64,000 bases of DNA, taken from the NCBI GenBank assembly GCA_028564705.1, contig JAPXFQ010000393.1:62001-126000 (forward strand), given 5' to 3'. Positions 1-11,200 of the stretch are shown piece by piece. The notes under the pieces were generated by a model. That model searched no databases. It worked only from the letters and a program-made list of their open reading frames with translations, and had not been told where the DNA came from. This DNA is from Apricaphanius iberus (lineage: Eukaryota; Chordata; Actinopteri; Cyprinodontiformes; Aphaniidae). How positions within the stretch are numbered: position 1 is the first letter of the stretch; each line of letters opens with the position of its first letter. The position numbers were made by a program, and so were the translations under genes.

Positions 1-1607
1 AGTCTGGTTTCTTTTTTTAATTTTAATTTTCACTATGTTTTTGTTCTTGAAAGTATGTAAGTAGGAAAACAAATCTCATTTGCAATAGAACATATTCATT
101 ATAAATCATTGTTTGCTATGCTTATACTTAAAAAAAAGACTTGAAACACTTAAGACAGTTGATTAACAGAAGAAATCAGCAATCATATTCAAATATTTTT
201 TCAAACAAACATGCAAACTTCTCAGCAGTTTGTTATTTCTCTCTCTCCTAATCTAAACATTTCTCAGGTTTGACTATTTTTATCTCAATAAACATGAATA
301 TAGGCTTTATTTTTAGATTATTTTGCATAATTTTCCCAACAACATATAAGTCAAAAATGTACTTTAAATTTGACCTATAACTACAAAAATAACTGGAGTA
401 TTGTTACATTGGCATGATTCAGGACTGACATTGTTTATCAGCTACTTTTCCATGCTCATGTCCTAAACCTGTGAAAAAGAGGCAATTTCTTTTCTGAAGC
501 AGTCTGATCCTGTTTTCTGGAGAGATTTTTGGATTGAAGCCTTCCTTCTGTAATTTCCTGTTGTTTTTTTTGTTTTTTTCCTTCTTAGTGCCCTATTCTC
601 CTGGGCGTAGTTTGACTGTTGTGTTTATGTCAGCTGGAGGCTGTGTGACAAACATTTAAAGAAAATAGGAAGGGTAAAGGGACAGAATGTGATTCTGCCT
701 ATCTAGAGATGTAAACAGAAATATTATGCAAAACACTGAAAACTTTCTTGTTGTTGCATGGTTGCCAAAAGTGCATGTTGTGACTCCCCAGTGGATTATG
801 CACTCTTTTATGGAAGTGTCATTCCTTTTCGGCTGTGTCCCCGCTAAAACACAGACACAAGTTTTCCATGATGTCAGCCTTGTTAAAAATGGCATAATAT
901 GTTGCTGGAAGGCAAAAGGCAGAGGGAATGAGATAGATAGATAATTTGGAGCACTTGCTGTACTTTGGTAAGACTCGACCTATTCAGTAAAATTTGATGT
1001 GTTACAGGTGGGGTTCAATAGTAACACAAATAAACAGGACAGTGTTTTTATTACTGTCTGGTGCTAAACATTTGGCAGACATCTACAGGAATAAACAGCA
1101 GTGATAACATTTTAATCAGATACTTAATGTATGCAAAAATTTTGTTAGACTTTATTCTTTATTTTAAGTGTCCCACTGCAATTCAATGGAAAATAAGATG
1201 TTTAGTACTTTATTTTTTGCCCCAAACAAATATATTAAAAATTGCTTGATTCAAAAGATTTTTAGACATGATGAACAAAATCTTGATGGGTGGGTTTTGC
1301 TGAAGGTAAAATTATGAATGCTACAAAATAAGGTGCATAGAAAGTAGATGCTAGAGTATGGTTTTCTTAAGTGCTTACCGTTCTGTGCTTATAAATTGCA
1401 AAGCAACTGCACAATAATGAGACAGGAGGTATCAGCTGTGTAACTAGGGATTATTTTTATTCTTTATTCTTTTAATTTAGTCTTATGAATCCTATAAAAT
1501 TGTATAAAAATCTAAATATCAGAAGAAAAAAAATTGAATCATTTGAATGTAGTTTTCAGTCAAGCTTAAACTGTTTTCTTTTGAGTTACTTTTTTTTGTT
1601 TTGTTCT

Positions 1608-2269
1608 GTACACTCAAAACTTGCTGGGTGAACATAATAGAATTATGTAAATTGTTTTCACCCAACTGATTTGGTTTGATTTAGCAATGAATAATTTTTT
1701 TGAGTGAACTAAATGCAAACATGTTGGGTCAGCTTAATGCATTTGGGTTGTTATAAGGCTCAAAATTAACAACAGAGGATGGGACTTGAACTCAGAAAAA
1801 TCCCTCTGCTTTCTGAACACCTGCACTAACTACTTTGCTACTCAATAACTCAGAAAGCCTGTTTATAATAATATATATGACTTCATATCCAGTGTTAAAT
1901 AAACATTATGATTTCAGTAATACAATCCCCTCCCCTTTTTTATGAAAAAAGGGATTTAGCTGGTCTTTATAATATTATAATAATTTTTATTTAACACTAA
2001 AAAGGAAGTTATATACAAGTTTTTTGAGTGATTGTGTAGTGAAGTGGTTAGTGCAGATGCTCAGAAATCAGAAGGATTTTCTGAGTTCAAGTCCATCCTC
2101 TGCTGTTTATTTTTGAGCCTTATAGCAAGCCAAATGTATTAAGTTGACCCAACATGTTCACATTTAGTTCACTCAACAAAATTCTTTATTGCTAAATCAA
2201 ACCGAATCAGTTGGGTTAAAACGATTTACATAATTTTATTATGTTCACCCAGCAATTTTTTTATTGTAC
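1608..2269. mobile_element. Foldback (palindromic) MITE, 662 bp
   Basis: The two halves are inverted copies of each other over almost the whole length. The left end GTACACTCAAAACTTGCTGG pairs with GTACAATAAAAAAATTGCTG read from the right end, and similarity continues through GGGTGAACATAAT.., the CTGAGTT/AACTCAG block, and TAAATAAA near the centre. The only loop is about 30-40 bp around 1935-1965. No coding capacity. The class is unknown. Confidence 0.75.
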
Positions 2270-4349
2270 CTGTCTCTAAATAATGTTCAAATATTTATTG
2301 TAAGTATATAAGTAGTATAATAAGTAGTTAGCAAATGTTCTATAAGAAATTGCATTCTTGTTAAAGCTAAGGTTTCCAAGGACCACCACAATTATAGACA
2401 TTTTCAAGATTTTGTAGTAAGATTTGGAATTCTGTTTTATTCCTATAAGGTATAAAGTGGAGAAAAAAACATCGTTCGAATCCATTCAGCTTTTTTATAT
2501 TACAGCTTAATGCTTTCCATTTGTACTGAGAGGACCCAGTTTTAAACTTTAAAAGGTTTACCCTTGGAATTTAAATTTTACTTAGGAAAGTAAGTTGTTT
2601 CTACTCAACCTTGGCTTCAAAATCCAATATGGCTTTCGATGCTTAAAATGGTCCCAATTAGTTCTACATTTACACTGTACAGTAGATAGTAGATACAGAG
2701 ATCTAGTTTGAGTACCACTAAAAGCAACACAGTACCTATATTGGTTCTTGTTCCAAAGTTAAAGAAGCATTGCTATAGAATACAGATAATGGGTATAAAT
2801 TCTACTTTGATGTATTTAAAAGTAGATAATAGTGGCTTTGGTAGTTTTGTTTATTATGCATCCATTCAGATGCAGTTTGCAGTAGTTTTAATGCTGGCTT
2901 CAGTAAAAACGTTTTTGGTAAATATTACTTTCTATCTGAGTTTAAAAACGGTTTACTTTGTAATTTGATGAAGTTTGTGCTTCCTGAATGTTTTTTTGTA
3001 AAAGTTTAGAAAAATGCTTGTTTCAACGAAGTGAATTGTATAATTTACTAATCCTTTAAAGTGAGATACACATGTATGCTCTCAGGAAGTTTGATTTTTA
3101 ACTCTACAAGCAGGTTTTGTGATAATTGATTCTCACTACATAGGATCCAGGCATCCCTGTTGATTATTCTGTGAATGCCAAGTCGATCGAGCAATTTTCC
3201 TGCTCTTAAACAGAAGAGAGTGAAAAGGAAAAGAGACCTTTATTTTCATTGTCTTCCTTGGCTCTTTTTCATCTGAGGGCTTTTAAATCTGCCTTTTCCT
3301 GGATAGCTGTGCACAAGCACATGACCACATAAGGACAGGCAGCGGCTGCTAGACTCAGTTATGTAAACACTTGCTGCATAATAGCTCCTGTGACTCCTTG
3401 AGAAGGATCTTCATACTTCAGCAAATCTAAAAACAGGGATAACAGGTACTTTAATATAGATTGCCTTCATATTTCTATAACAAAGTAAACATTCTGAAAT
3501 GTGTCAAATATCTCACAATGACATGTAAAATAGATGCTAAAACACATATGTACTGTAAATGCAATTATCATCAGTCCCCATTAGGATATTTTTGTTTAAT
3601 AGTATTGTGATTTCTGACACAATGTTCAACGTGAAATTTGTATGAAAATTGAAGCCAGAAAACAGTTTGTATCTTTTTACTTTTTGTTGGTCCAGTAATC
3701 TAAACAACCTGCAGTAGCAAAATATTTTACTCTTCAGGTTGGTTTAGAAAAGCTTCATTACAGCCTCAGCAGGCTGGGGCAATCACAGCGCTCTCTGTTT
3801 GTAGAGAAACATTGGGCAGAGCTACTTTCTTTTTTACAATGAGGGCAGAGCTAGGATGTAGTAAAACAACAAAGATAATTGTGCCATGGCTCAGAAACAG
3901 CGCTAATTTTAAATTACTTTGGAATCAACTTGGAGGCAAAGCTCGCTAAACTAATTTTTGTTGTTCTTCTTCAGTTATAGTCCACTATGTGTTTTCACAC
4001 AAAACCTAAAATAACTTTTGCCATCGGTCTTTAAAATTCACAGAAATCATATGTTCAATCCATGGCCCATTGCAAATGGAATCACAAAATATATTTTATC
4101 ATTCTTTCTCATTTTATGACTCTCATAACTTTTTCTTTTGACCGTAGGGGACCCGTGGACCGGATTTAAAAAGGCTTTACTTAGTCTCCCCATTACTGAG
4201 CACTGTTTTTGGGTCATGACCAGACTATATATTCATATATATAGGATGGCCACACTACCTTTTTGTCAAAATTTGACCACAACTTAATTGTTATTCCAAC
4301 TTAATTACCCTGGATCAGGTTTTGGGGGCAGTAGCTTAAGCAGAGAAAC

Positions 4350-4943
4350 CTAGGCTATGTCCACACTAAGCCGATAAGAGTATACGGGGAGTTACACGCC
4401 TAATGTTATCCACTCAACACGAGCATTTACGCCCACTTTAAGGTCCGTTTAAGGTCCCATGATTGCGCAATCCCATACCGACCTGTGCAAATACTGGGCA
4501 TGCGCGAAAAGACGCACATAAAACGCGTATAATCTACGTGACGCCAGCGCCTACATAACATATACAAGAAGCTCTATAGCACAGTACATATGTGCTTGTC
4601 CCGTTAACCGAAGAGAAAAATAGCTGCTCAGAAGAAGAGAGAGTTTCTGTTGTGGACAGACGACGAGATCGATTTATTACTCTTAGCTGTTGTCTTTGTC
4701 TGTAGTGTCGTATTGTTATTGACACAGCATTCATTGACGCCACTTCCTTTCATTATCCGGGGAAGCTGTCCACACTAGCTCGTTTATCCATTGAATTAAG
4801 ATTTACACGGCTCTCTTACCTGGTTAATAGTTATCCGGCCACAGACCATAAACAACGCTGGGTTAGTGTGGACGATAGGGGGGTGTAGACTAAATAATTA
4901 TACGTTTAAGGCATTATCCGGCTTAGTGTGGATGTGGCCCTAG
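4350..4943. mobile_element. Non-autonomous DNA transposon, Harbinger-like, with imperfect TIRs
   Basis: Ends are CTAGGCTATGTCCACACTAA (left) and CTAGGGCCACATCCACACTA (right, reversed), followed by AGCCG(G)ATAA. The interior is CpG-rich. On the + strand around 4636-4695 it retains a short peptide, FLLWTDDEIDLLLLAVV, resembling the Myb/SANT-like helix carried by PIF/Harbinger elements in fish. That is the basis for the class guess. Confidence 0.6.
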
Positions 4944-5417
4944 ACTTCCCTGTTTTATTGAGCCTCTTCCCAGTGGGACATGCCCAGGACACCTCACCAG
5001 GGAGGCATCCAGGGGGCATCTTTACCAGATACTAGAGCCACCTCAACTGACTCCTCTCGAAGTGGAGAAGCAGTGGCTCTACTCTGAGCCACCTCTGGAT
5101 GACTAAGCTTCTCACTCTAAGGGAGAGCAGAGACACTCTGGGGAGGAAACTCATTTCAGCCGCTCGTATCCGTGATCTCGTTCTTTTGTTCACCACCCAG
5201 AGTTTGTGACCATAGATGAGGGTATAAATTTTGATGAAACCAGAAAATTGAGAGGTTCTCGTATCAGCTCAGCTCTCTCTTAACCACAACAGACTGCAAA
5301 AAGTTCTGCCAATTAATAATATAACAGAGGCCTGTACTTTTAATCATAGGCATTATCAACTATGAGATACAAAATGGAAATAAAAACAATACAGAAAATT
5401 ATATGGTCTTATTTATA

Positions 5418-6623
5418 AAGAATTTATTAGCAAGTTGTGGTGGAAAAAGTATTTGGTCAACAACAAAAGTTCATCTTAATATTTTGTTATATATTCTCTG
5501 TTGGCAATGAAACAGGCCAAACATTTTCTTTAAGTCTTCACACTGTTTCTAGTATTTTGGCCCATTCCCCCATCTAAATATCCACAACACGGCCTTTCAA
5601 CTCCCTCCAAAGACTTTGGAGGGATGGGGTTGAGATCTGGAGACTGGCTAGGCCACTGGGGTTGAGATCTGGAGACTGGCTAGGCCACTCTAGAACCTTA
5701 AAATGCTTCTCATGAAACCAGTCCTTTGTTACACGGGCAGAGTTTTGGGATCATTGTCCTGCTGCAAGACCCAGCCACATTTAATCTGTCCATAGCACGT
5801 GGAAGGATCACATTATTCTAGCCAGATCCTCCCCAACCCCTCAGGTGCCCCGGTCAGGCAGGAGGAGGCAGTATACAGCCCAGAACTGGTACATGTTTTT
5901 GTGTGAGTAGCTCACATTAGCTGCTCAAGGGAACACGGGGAGAATATGCCAACTCAAGGGTGTGGGTGACGTCCCCGGCAGGAATCGAACCCAGGACCTT
6001 TTAGCTGTGAGGTGAGCTGTGTTATAACCAAAAAGTTAAATTTTTGGTTTCATTTGAACATATGACATTCTCCTAATCCTTTTTTGGATCATCCAAATGC
6101 TCTCTAGCAAACTTTTTGGATTGGATTGGCCTGGACCTGCACTGGCCTAACTGGGGGGACATGTCTGGCACTGCAGGATTTGAGTCCGTGGCAGCTAAGG
6201 GTGTTACTGATGGTAGCCTTTGTTCCAAGCGCTCTACAGTACTTCCGTTCCTTATTTTCTTGCTTTGGGGACCAACGGGCCGAACGGAAGGGGAGGAGAC
6301 TTAGTTTCCCCATGTCTTCCATTTTCTGATAACTGCTCTCACAGTTTTTTTATTCACACCAAGCTGCTTACCTATTGCATATTCAGCCTTCCCGGTCTGG
6401 TGGGGGTTTATAACTTTTTTTTTTTTCTGGTGTCCTTTGACAGCTCTTTGGTCTAGGTCAAAGTGGAGTTTGGGGTGTGACTGTTTGACATAGTGGACAG
6501 GTATCTTTTATATTTTTATACAGGGGCCTTTACAGAAGAAGTTACACGTCTGTGAGAGACAGAAATGTTGCTTGCTTGTAGATTAATACTTATTTTCCAC
6601 TATAATTTGCAAATAAATTATTG
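5418..6623 (-). mobile_element. Tc1-like transposon relic interrupted by a SINE-like repeat
   Basis: The minus strand near 5690-5626 reads [11 protein letters not shown], the Tc1 transposase DDE signature, inside a 32-bp direct duplication (5626-5657 and 5658-5689). Ends pair as inverted repeats: AATTTATTAGCAAGTTGTGG at about 5421 against AATTTATTTGCAAATTATAG reversed from about 6620. The body is split at about 5803-6022 by another repeat. No intact reading frame remains. Confidence 0.75.
5803..6022 (-). repeat. SINE-like repeat, copy 1 (same family as 56060)
   Basis: On the minus strand it reads GGTCCTGGGTTCGATTCCTG near its start, which fits a tRNA-type B box (GGTTCGATTCC). It continues through ATGTGAGCTACTC and ends GTGATCCTT. 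It is closely similar to 56062-56352 on the + strand, which carries a longer right part. Both copies begin at nearly the same point. Confidence 0.65.
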
Positions 6624-6889
6624 AAAGGAGCATAAGGCAGGATTTCTAAAAACATACAGTACATGTCCAGTTTTTTAACGCTATCAATCAACTTAAACTT
6701 TATGCTATTGGGTGATGAAGCGTTATAAACCAAAAAGAATTAGCCCACTCATGTATCGTTCCATTTTCTTGAACAGGCTGTGTGCTGCAAAATGTGCTGC
6801 AGTTCAGAACCGAATTTCCCTTGCTGTCCTACTGATGTGACGTCCGTTGACACTGCTTGCGCATTCAACAGCTTTAAAACAGGAAGAAG

Positions 6890-7143
6890 ATGGTCACCGT
6901 TGATTATACTGTGGGAATTGATTCTTCCTCTATCGGCAAACGACCAAGCACCACTTAAAGTCCACTAAAAAGCACTAAGAAGAAGAAATCTATATCAGCG
7001 GAATCTCATGAAACAAAAGTAAAATATTATAAAAGTTGTGCACGCACCCTAATATATATAAGATATGTTATCGGCGAATGGAGGCTTCAACTAGATCTTG
7101 GACAGAAAAAACATGCTGACATGGCTCACTTCGTAGTGACGAG
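6890..7143 (+). pseudogene. Relic transposon coding exon (basic N-terminal ORF with one stop)
   Basis: Reading from ATG at 6890 gives MVTVDYTVGIDSSSIGKRPS, then one TAA, a lysine-rich stretch (STKKKKSISAES), and WRLQLDLGQKKHADMAHFVV, stopping at a good donor (GAG|GTAGGA). The layout (short acidic/hydroxylated start, Lys run, then a W-R-x-L-containing helix just before a splice site) resembles first exons of multi-exon DNA transposon proteins found repeatedly in fish. I cannot name the family. The element ends were not found. Confidence 0.4.
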
Positions 7144-8250
7144 GTAGGATACATTTTATGTCGTGTTTTGTGCTTGATATGAAAATGATATGACATCAGG
7201 ATGACTCATGAGACCTAATGTGCAGTAATATTGGCTGTAACCGTGTAACAGCTACTTTGTACTACTGAATATTTAATGACTGGACATTTTAAAAACCAAG
7301 CACTGGGTTCATTGGACCTACAGCCCAATCTATAAGCATTGTTTGACTGTTTTCATAATACCGGTATATGAGCAGTGGTCTGGCAGTACGGTGAAAAGTT
7401 TTGCTTTGGGTTTCTTTGCTTGTGAAGGGTTGTGCATGTTCCCATGCTGGCTTGGCTGGTGGCTGTAGTTACTCGCGGTGCCGGCCACGTCACTTGTGAG
7501 TTTCATTTCTTCATTCTGTCCTATGCTCCCTTAAAATTCAGACATGTGATTTTCTGGAATATTTTATTCCTCATTTGTCTCTCATCGTTGCAGCATACGT
7601 ATGATGAAACGTTCTCCCTTTAAGTGGGAGAACTTAAAGCTTTGTTATACAAAGCATATACGGGATGCAGAACGATGTGCAAGAGAGGGCTCTGGTCAGA
7701 TGAAATCAAAATGTTAATTTTTGGAGAGTCATGAATTTTGCCAGGTGTTGTATATATCTGTCACAGATTCCCCACATGTTCAGAAAAATACAAAATGTGG
7801 TCACAGCAGGAAACTTGGCAGCCATGATATGATTCCTGACATGACAAACCTTCCAGGCCAATTTGATATCAGCCAGTTGTCTGGGGTCAGACGGAGGCCT
7901 GTCATACTTTACTCCTGATGTCATGATGTCATCTGTGTGCCACAGTCATTGGAGAGGCAGCAGTTGCCTAAATCAGAAAGCTCTGGCGGAATGATATGAA
8001 ATGATATCTCCCTTCTGCACACACTTTCTTCTGGTATCACAGGCCTCTGAACATGGAGAGCTAAGTCAACTCCCAAACGTTTTTATTTTCTTCCTTTTCT
8101 CTCAAATGGAAAATATTTTTCTGCCGAGCCTTTGTTTAGTCCCATCAAACAAACAAATCTGAATCCACTTCAGAAGTGTTTACACTTTGTTGTTCTCATG
8201 CTTCTGTTCTGGCTAATTAAACTGAAATGACTCATTTTTTCCTTTTCCAG

Positions 8251-8267
8251 CATGAAAGACTGTCAAG
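8251..8267 (+). CDS. ppp1r12b: ppp1r12b 17-nt microexon
   Basis: A pyrimidine-rich tract ending in CAG precedes this stretch and GTAAGG follows it. Read in phase 0 it gives H-E-R-L-S plus two bases (AG). The next exon starts with A, so the joint codon is AGA (Arg) and the junction reads LSRYDST. MYPT1 has a matching I-S-R-Y-D-S-T stretch at the equivalent place (from my knowledge of the family), which fixes the reading frame. The intron to the next exon is only 82 nt. An ATG inside it, at 8252, is in the wrong frame and is not a start. Confidence 0.7.
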
Positions 8268-11200
8268 GTAAGGATGAAGACATTTATTTTTGTTATTTTA
8301 GTAATACACAGCTACATTGTGTACTGAGATCAAGCTTTGTTGACTTCAGATACGACTCCACTGGAGAAAGTGCCACTGACAAACCTTTGGGCCGTACCGG
8401 TTCTTACACAAGGAGAGAGGCGAGGCTGGCAGCTCTGAGTAAACAGGAGCAAGATTCCACTGCCAAAGACTATAAGAAGGTAGGAACAAAGCCCACTGTT
8501 AGAAACACACTTCTTCCCTTTGTCTGACTGTCTAGACATTTAATCAATTCCCTATTTCTTATATCCCTGAAATCTAAATTGAACTAAAGAGGATATTAAC
8601 TAGAATCATCTATATATTGTGATTCTTTTCAAAGGTTTTATACACGCAAGGTACACACCTAAGTTAAACAGAATACAATAAGTATGTTATATGCAGCCAT
8701 TAAGTGGCTGGTCCTCAAACCGACCAGCATTTTAAGGGTCAGTAACTTGCAAAGGGTTTTCCACATTTTGTCATGCTACAACAATAAACTTTGGTGTGAC
8801 TGACTGGTAACATAATCTTTGTCTCCCTAATTAAAATAGATATACAGTACATTTATTCTGAGCAAGGATTTCAGTCAATGACCAAATATAATTATGTTAG
8901 TTGTCGCACTATTTTCCTCAAAACACAGGTTGGCTCTAGATCATTTGAAAAGACAATTGGTTGCCTAGATTTTATTTAGGGAAATACACATAAAGGGAGC
9001 TACTCTTCAGATTTCTGCTTATCTGTAACATAAATTCCAGAATAATGAAATTGGGTTGATAGATTTAATAGGACAAAAGGTGAAAGGATTGAAATGATAT
9101 GAGTACTTTTACTAGGTAAATTAGAGTATGCTGACATGACTTTAAGAATTTTTAAGACTTCTATATTAAATCTGCTGTCCAGAGTATTGGAGAGAAAAAT
9201 ATTTTCTTGAATCCCACTATTAAGGCTCCTCCCAAAACACCAAATGTTGTGGAGCATTACCCCTCTATCATAGCATTGAACCCCACTATCATTTTAAAGA
9301 TTTATAAGACTTTGATAAATAAATATATCCTCCGAACAGCAGCTTTAAATGGAAAACCATTATACTGTACGTAGCCTACTACTCTTAAAAAGATAATTTA
9401 AGTTGTATTTTTATTTAAGTTGTATTTTTAAAAACAGGTGATACTGACTTTGTTCTCAACTTTAAAAAAAATTATGTTTTTTTTTTTCAGTGGTGGGATA
9501 GAAGTCCATGTTGATGAATAATTGTTTTATACAAAATCAGAAGTGCTATGAATAGTGACACTCCCAACAGTGCCCATGAATAAATGTAAATTAAGTATAT
9601 AAAGAATGTCATGCTTAACTTTTTTTTTAACTGATCAGAATTCAGAAGCTTCTGTTTAGTAACGTATTTCCTGTTCCACTCTTATATACATTTCTTAATC
9701 CCTTTTAAAAATGGGAAAGACAAAGCAAACATACATTGCTATCTTTGTAATGTGATGGTTGTTGTGTTTTAATTTATTCCAACTCTTTTTGTCTGTTCAG
9801 TTGAATTTTGTGACCATAGTTAAAATAATTTGAAGTACCTTCCATTTATCTTTTTCTGTTTATGTTTCAGATGTATACAGAAGCTTTGCAAGAGAACGAA
9901 AGACTCAAATCCAGACTGCAGGACAGCAAACAAGAGTTAGTGAAGATTCGTTCCCAGTTGGAGAAAGTTGCTCAGGTACCACTTTTTTTTTTTTTTTAAG
10001 AATTTTGATAAGGCATCTCTGAGGAACTGAAAAAACTTATTGTTCCATTATATTCTCCAAATAATGCCCAAAAAACTGCTGTCAGCACCTGTAGCAATAA
10101 TGTCCTGGTGGGGGGTTGGGGGGGGGGGGGTGGGGGGTGGGGTGATCGGGGTGGGGGGGTTGTGGTTCTCTCCTGTGGTCCAAAATCAATCTAAATAGCC
10201 ATTTGGTATGAGTGTGTGTGCATGTTTATCTGTCCTGTGGTGTACTGGTGACCTGTACAGGATCTACCATACCTCTCACCCCAATAACATCTAGAAATGG
10301 GCAACAACCACCTGCAACCCTACAAGGATATGTGAGGTGTAGGCAATGGATTGATGGAACTTTCTTAAAATTATGATTTATTAAAACAAAATTATTTGGG
10401 GATCTTTTACTTACAATGTCACATTTCTCCTTTTCAGAGGCAGGACAGAATGTCAGAGCGATCTACAGTTCTTGAAACAGAGAAAAGGGTAAGCCTGTTT
10501 TTAACTGTCTGGTAACATGACATATAGGTTGATTATGCTTCTTATTGTTATATGAGTGACGTTCCTGAAATCTTTGTGGATGATTCCTCCAGTACCTGTG
10601 TCTATTTAATTTCTTTTAAACATACAGGAAAAACAAGCTCTGGAGAAAAGAGTCACAGACATGGAGGAGGAAATAAAGGTCAGTCCTTGCATCAGTAAAC
10701 ATTTTGCACCCACCGTGGGATTTTATAGCAATCATTTTGTCTCAGAACACATGCTGTGCTTCATTTATCTCATTGACGTTTTTTCCCCAAAAGCCTTAAC
10801 TAACATTCCTTGACAGTACACAGCTAAAGCAAAGCTGCTCCCACTGCTGCTGAAGACTGCCTGTCAAGTGTTTTCCCAGAGCAGAGCACACATATAGCCT
10901 TCTGTAGACTCTGTGGTCTGCCAGGTGGGTTTGGAGTCAAGGGGAGGAGAAGGTTAATGCTTAAGGCTCATTAGCCACACTGTTGTGCTGGGCTACTTTC
11001 TGCCTTGTGTTGCAGCTTCCCTGCCCCAATTCTCCCACTCTCGGGGTGAACATTGTGACCTAGTTCCATCTGAATTCCAAAACCCGTCCAACAGCAAAAA
11101 AACCTTCTTTTGTGAGACATTCCAGAGTGTATTCTGCCTTACACAGAAACACAGGCAACAGCAGCAGACAACTTTTAAGCCTGAGCGTAGATAAACACAG

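Larger units (their letters stand above)
1..8250 (+). other. ppp1r12b intron (or upstream region) filled with transposon relics
   Basis: I see no ppp1r12b exon here. The stretch holds a foldback element (1608-2269), a Harbinger-like element (4350-4943), a Tc1 relic (5418-6623) and a transposon exon relic (6890-7143). The remainder is AT-rich without recognisable features. Confidence 0.5.

Noticed and set aside
8252..8527. 91-codon + strand frame starting MKDCQ
   Set aside because: It reads through the 82-nt intron; the real exons use a different frame on the two sides. Only the part after 8350 is coding.
8730..8830. Short Tc1-like stretch (CCACATTTTGTCATGCTACA)
   Set aside because: Resembles the interior of a fish Tc1 repeat, but is too short and decayed to delimit.
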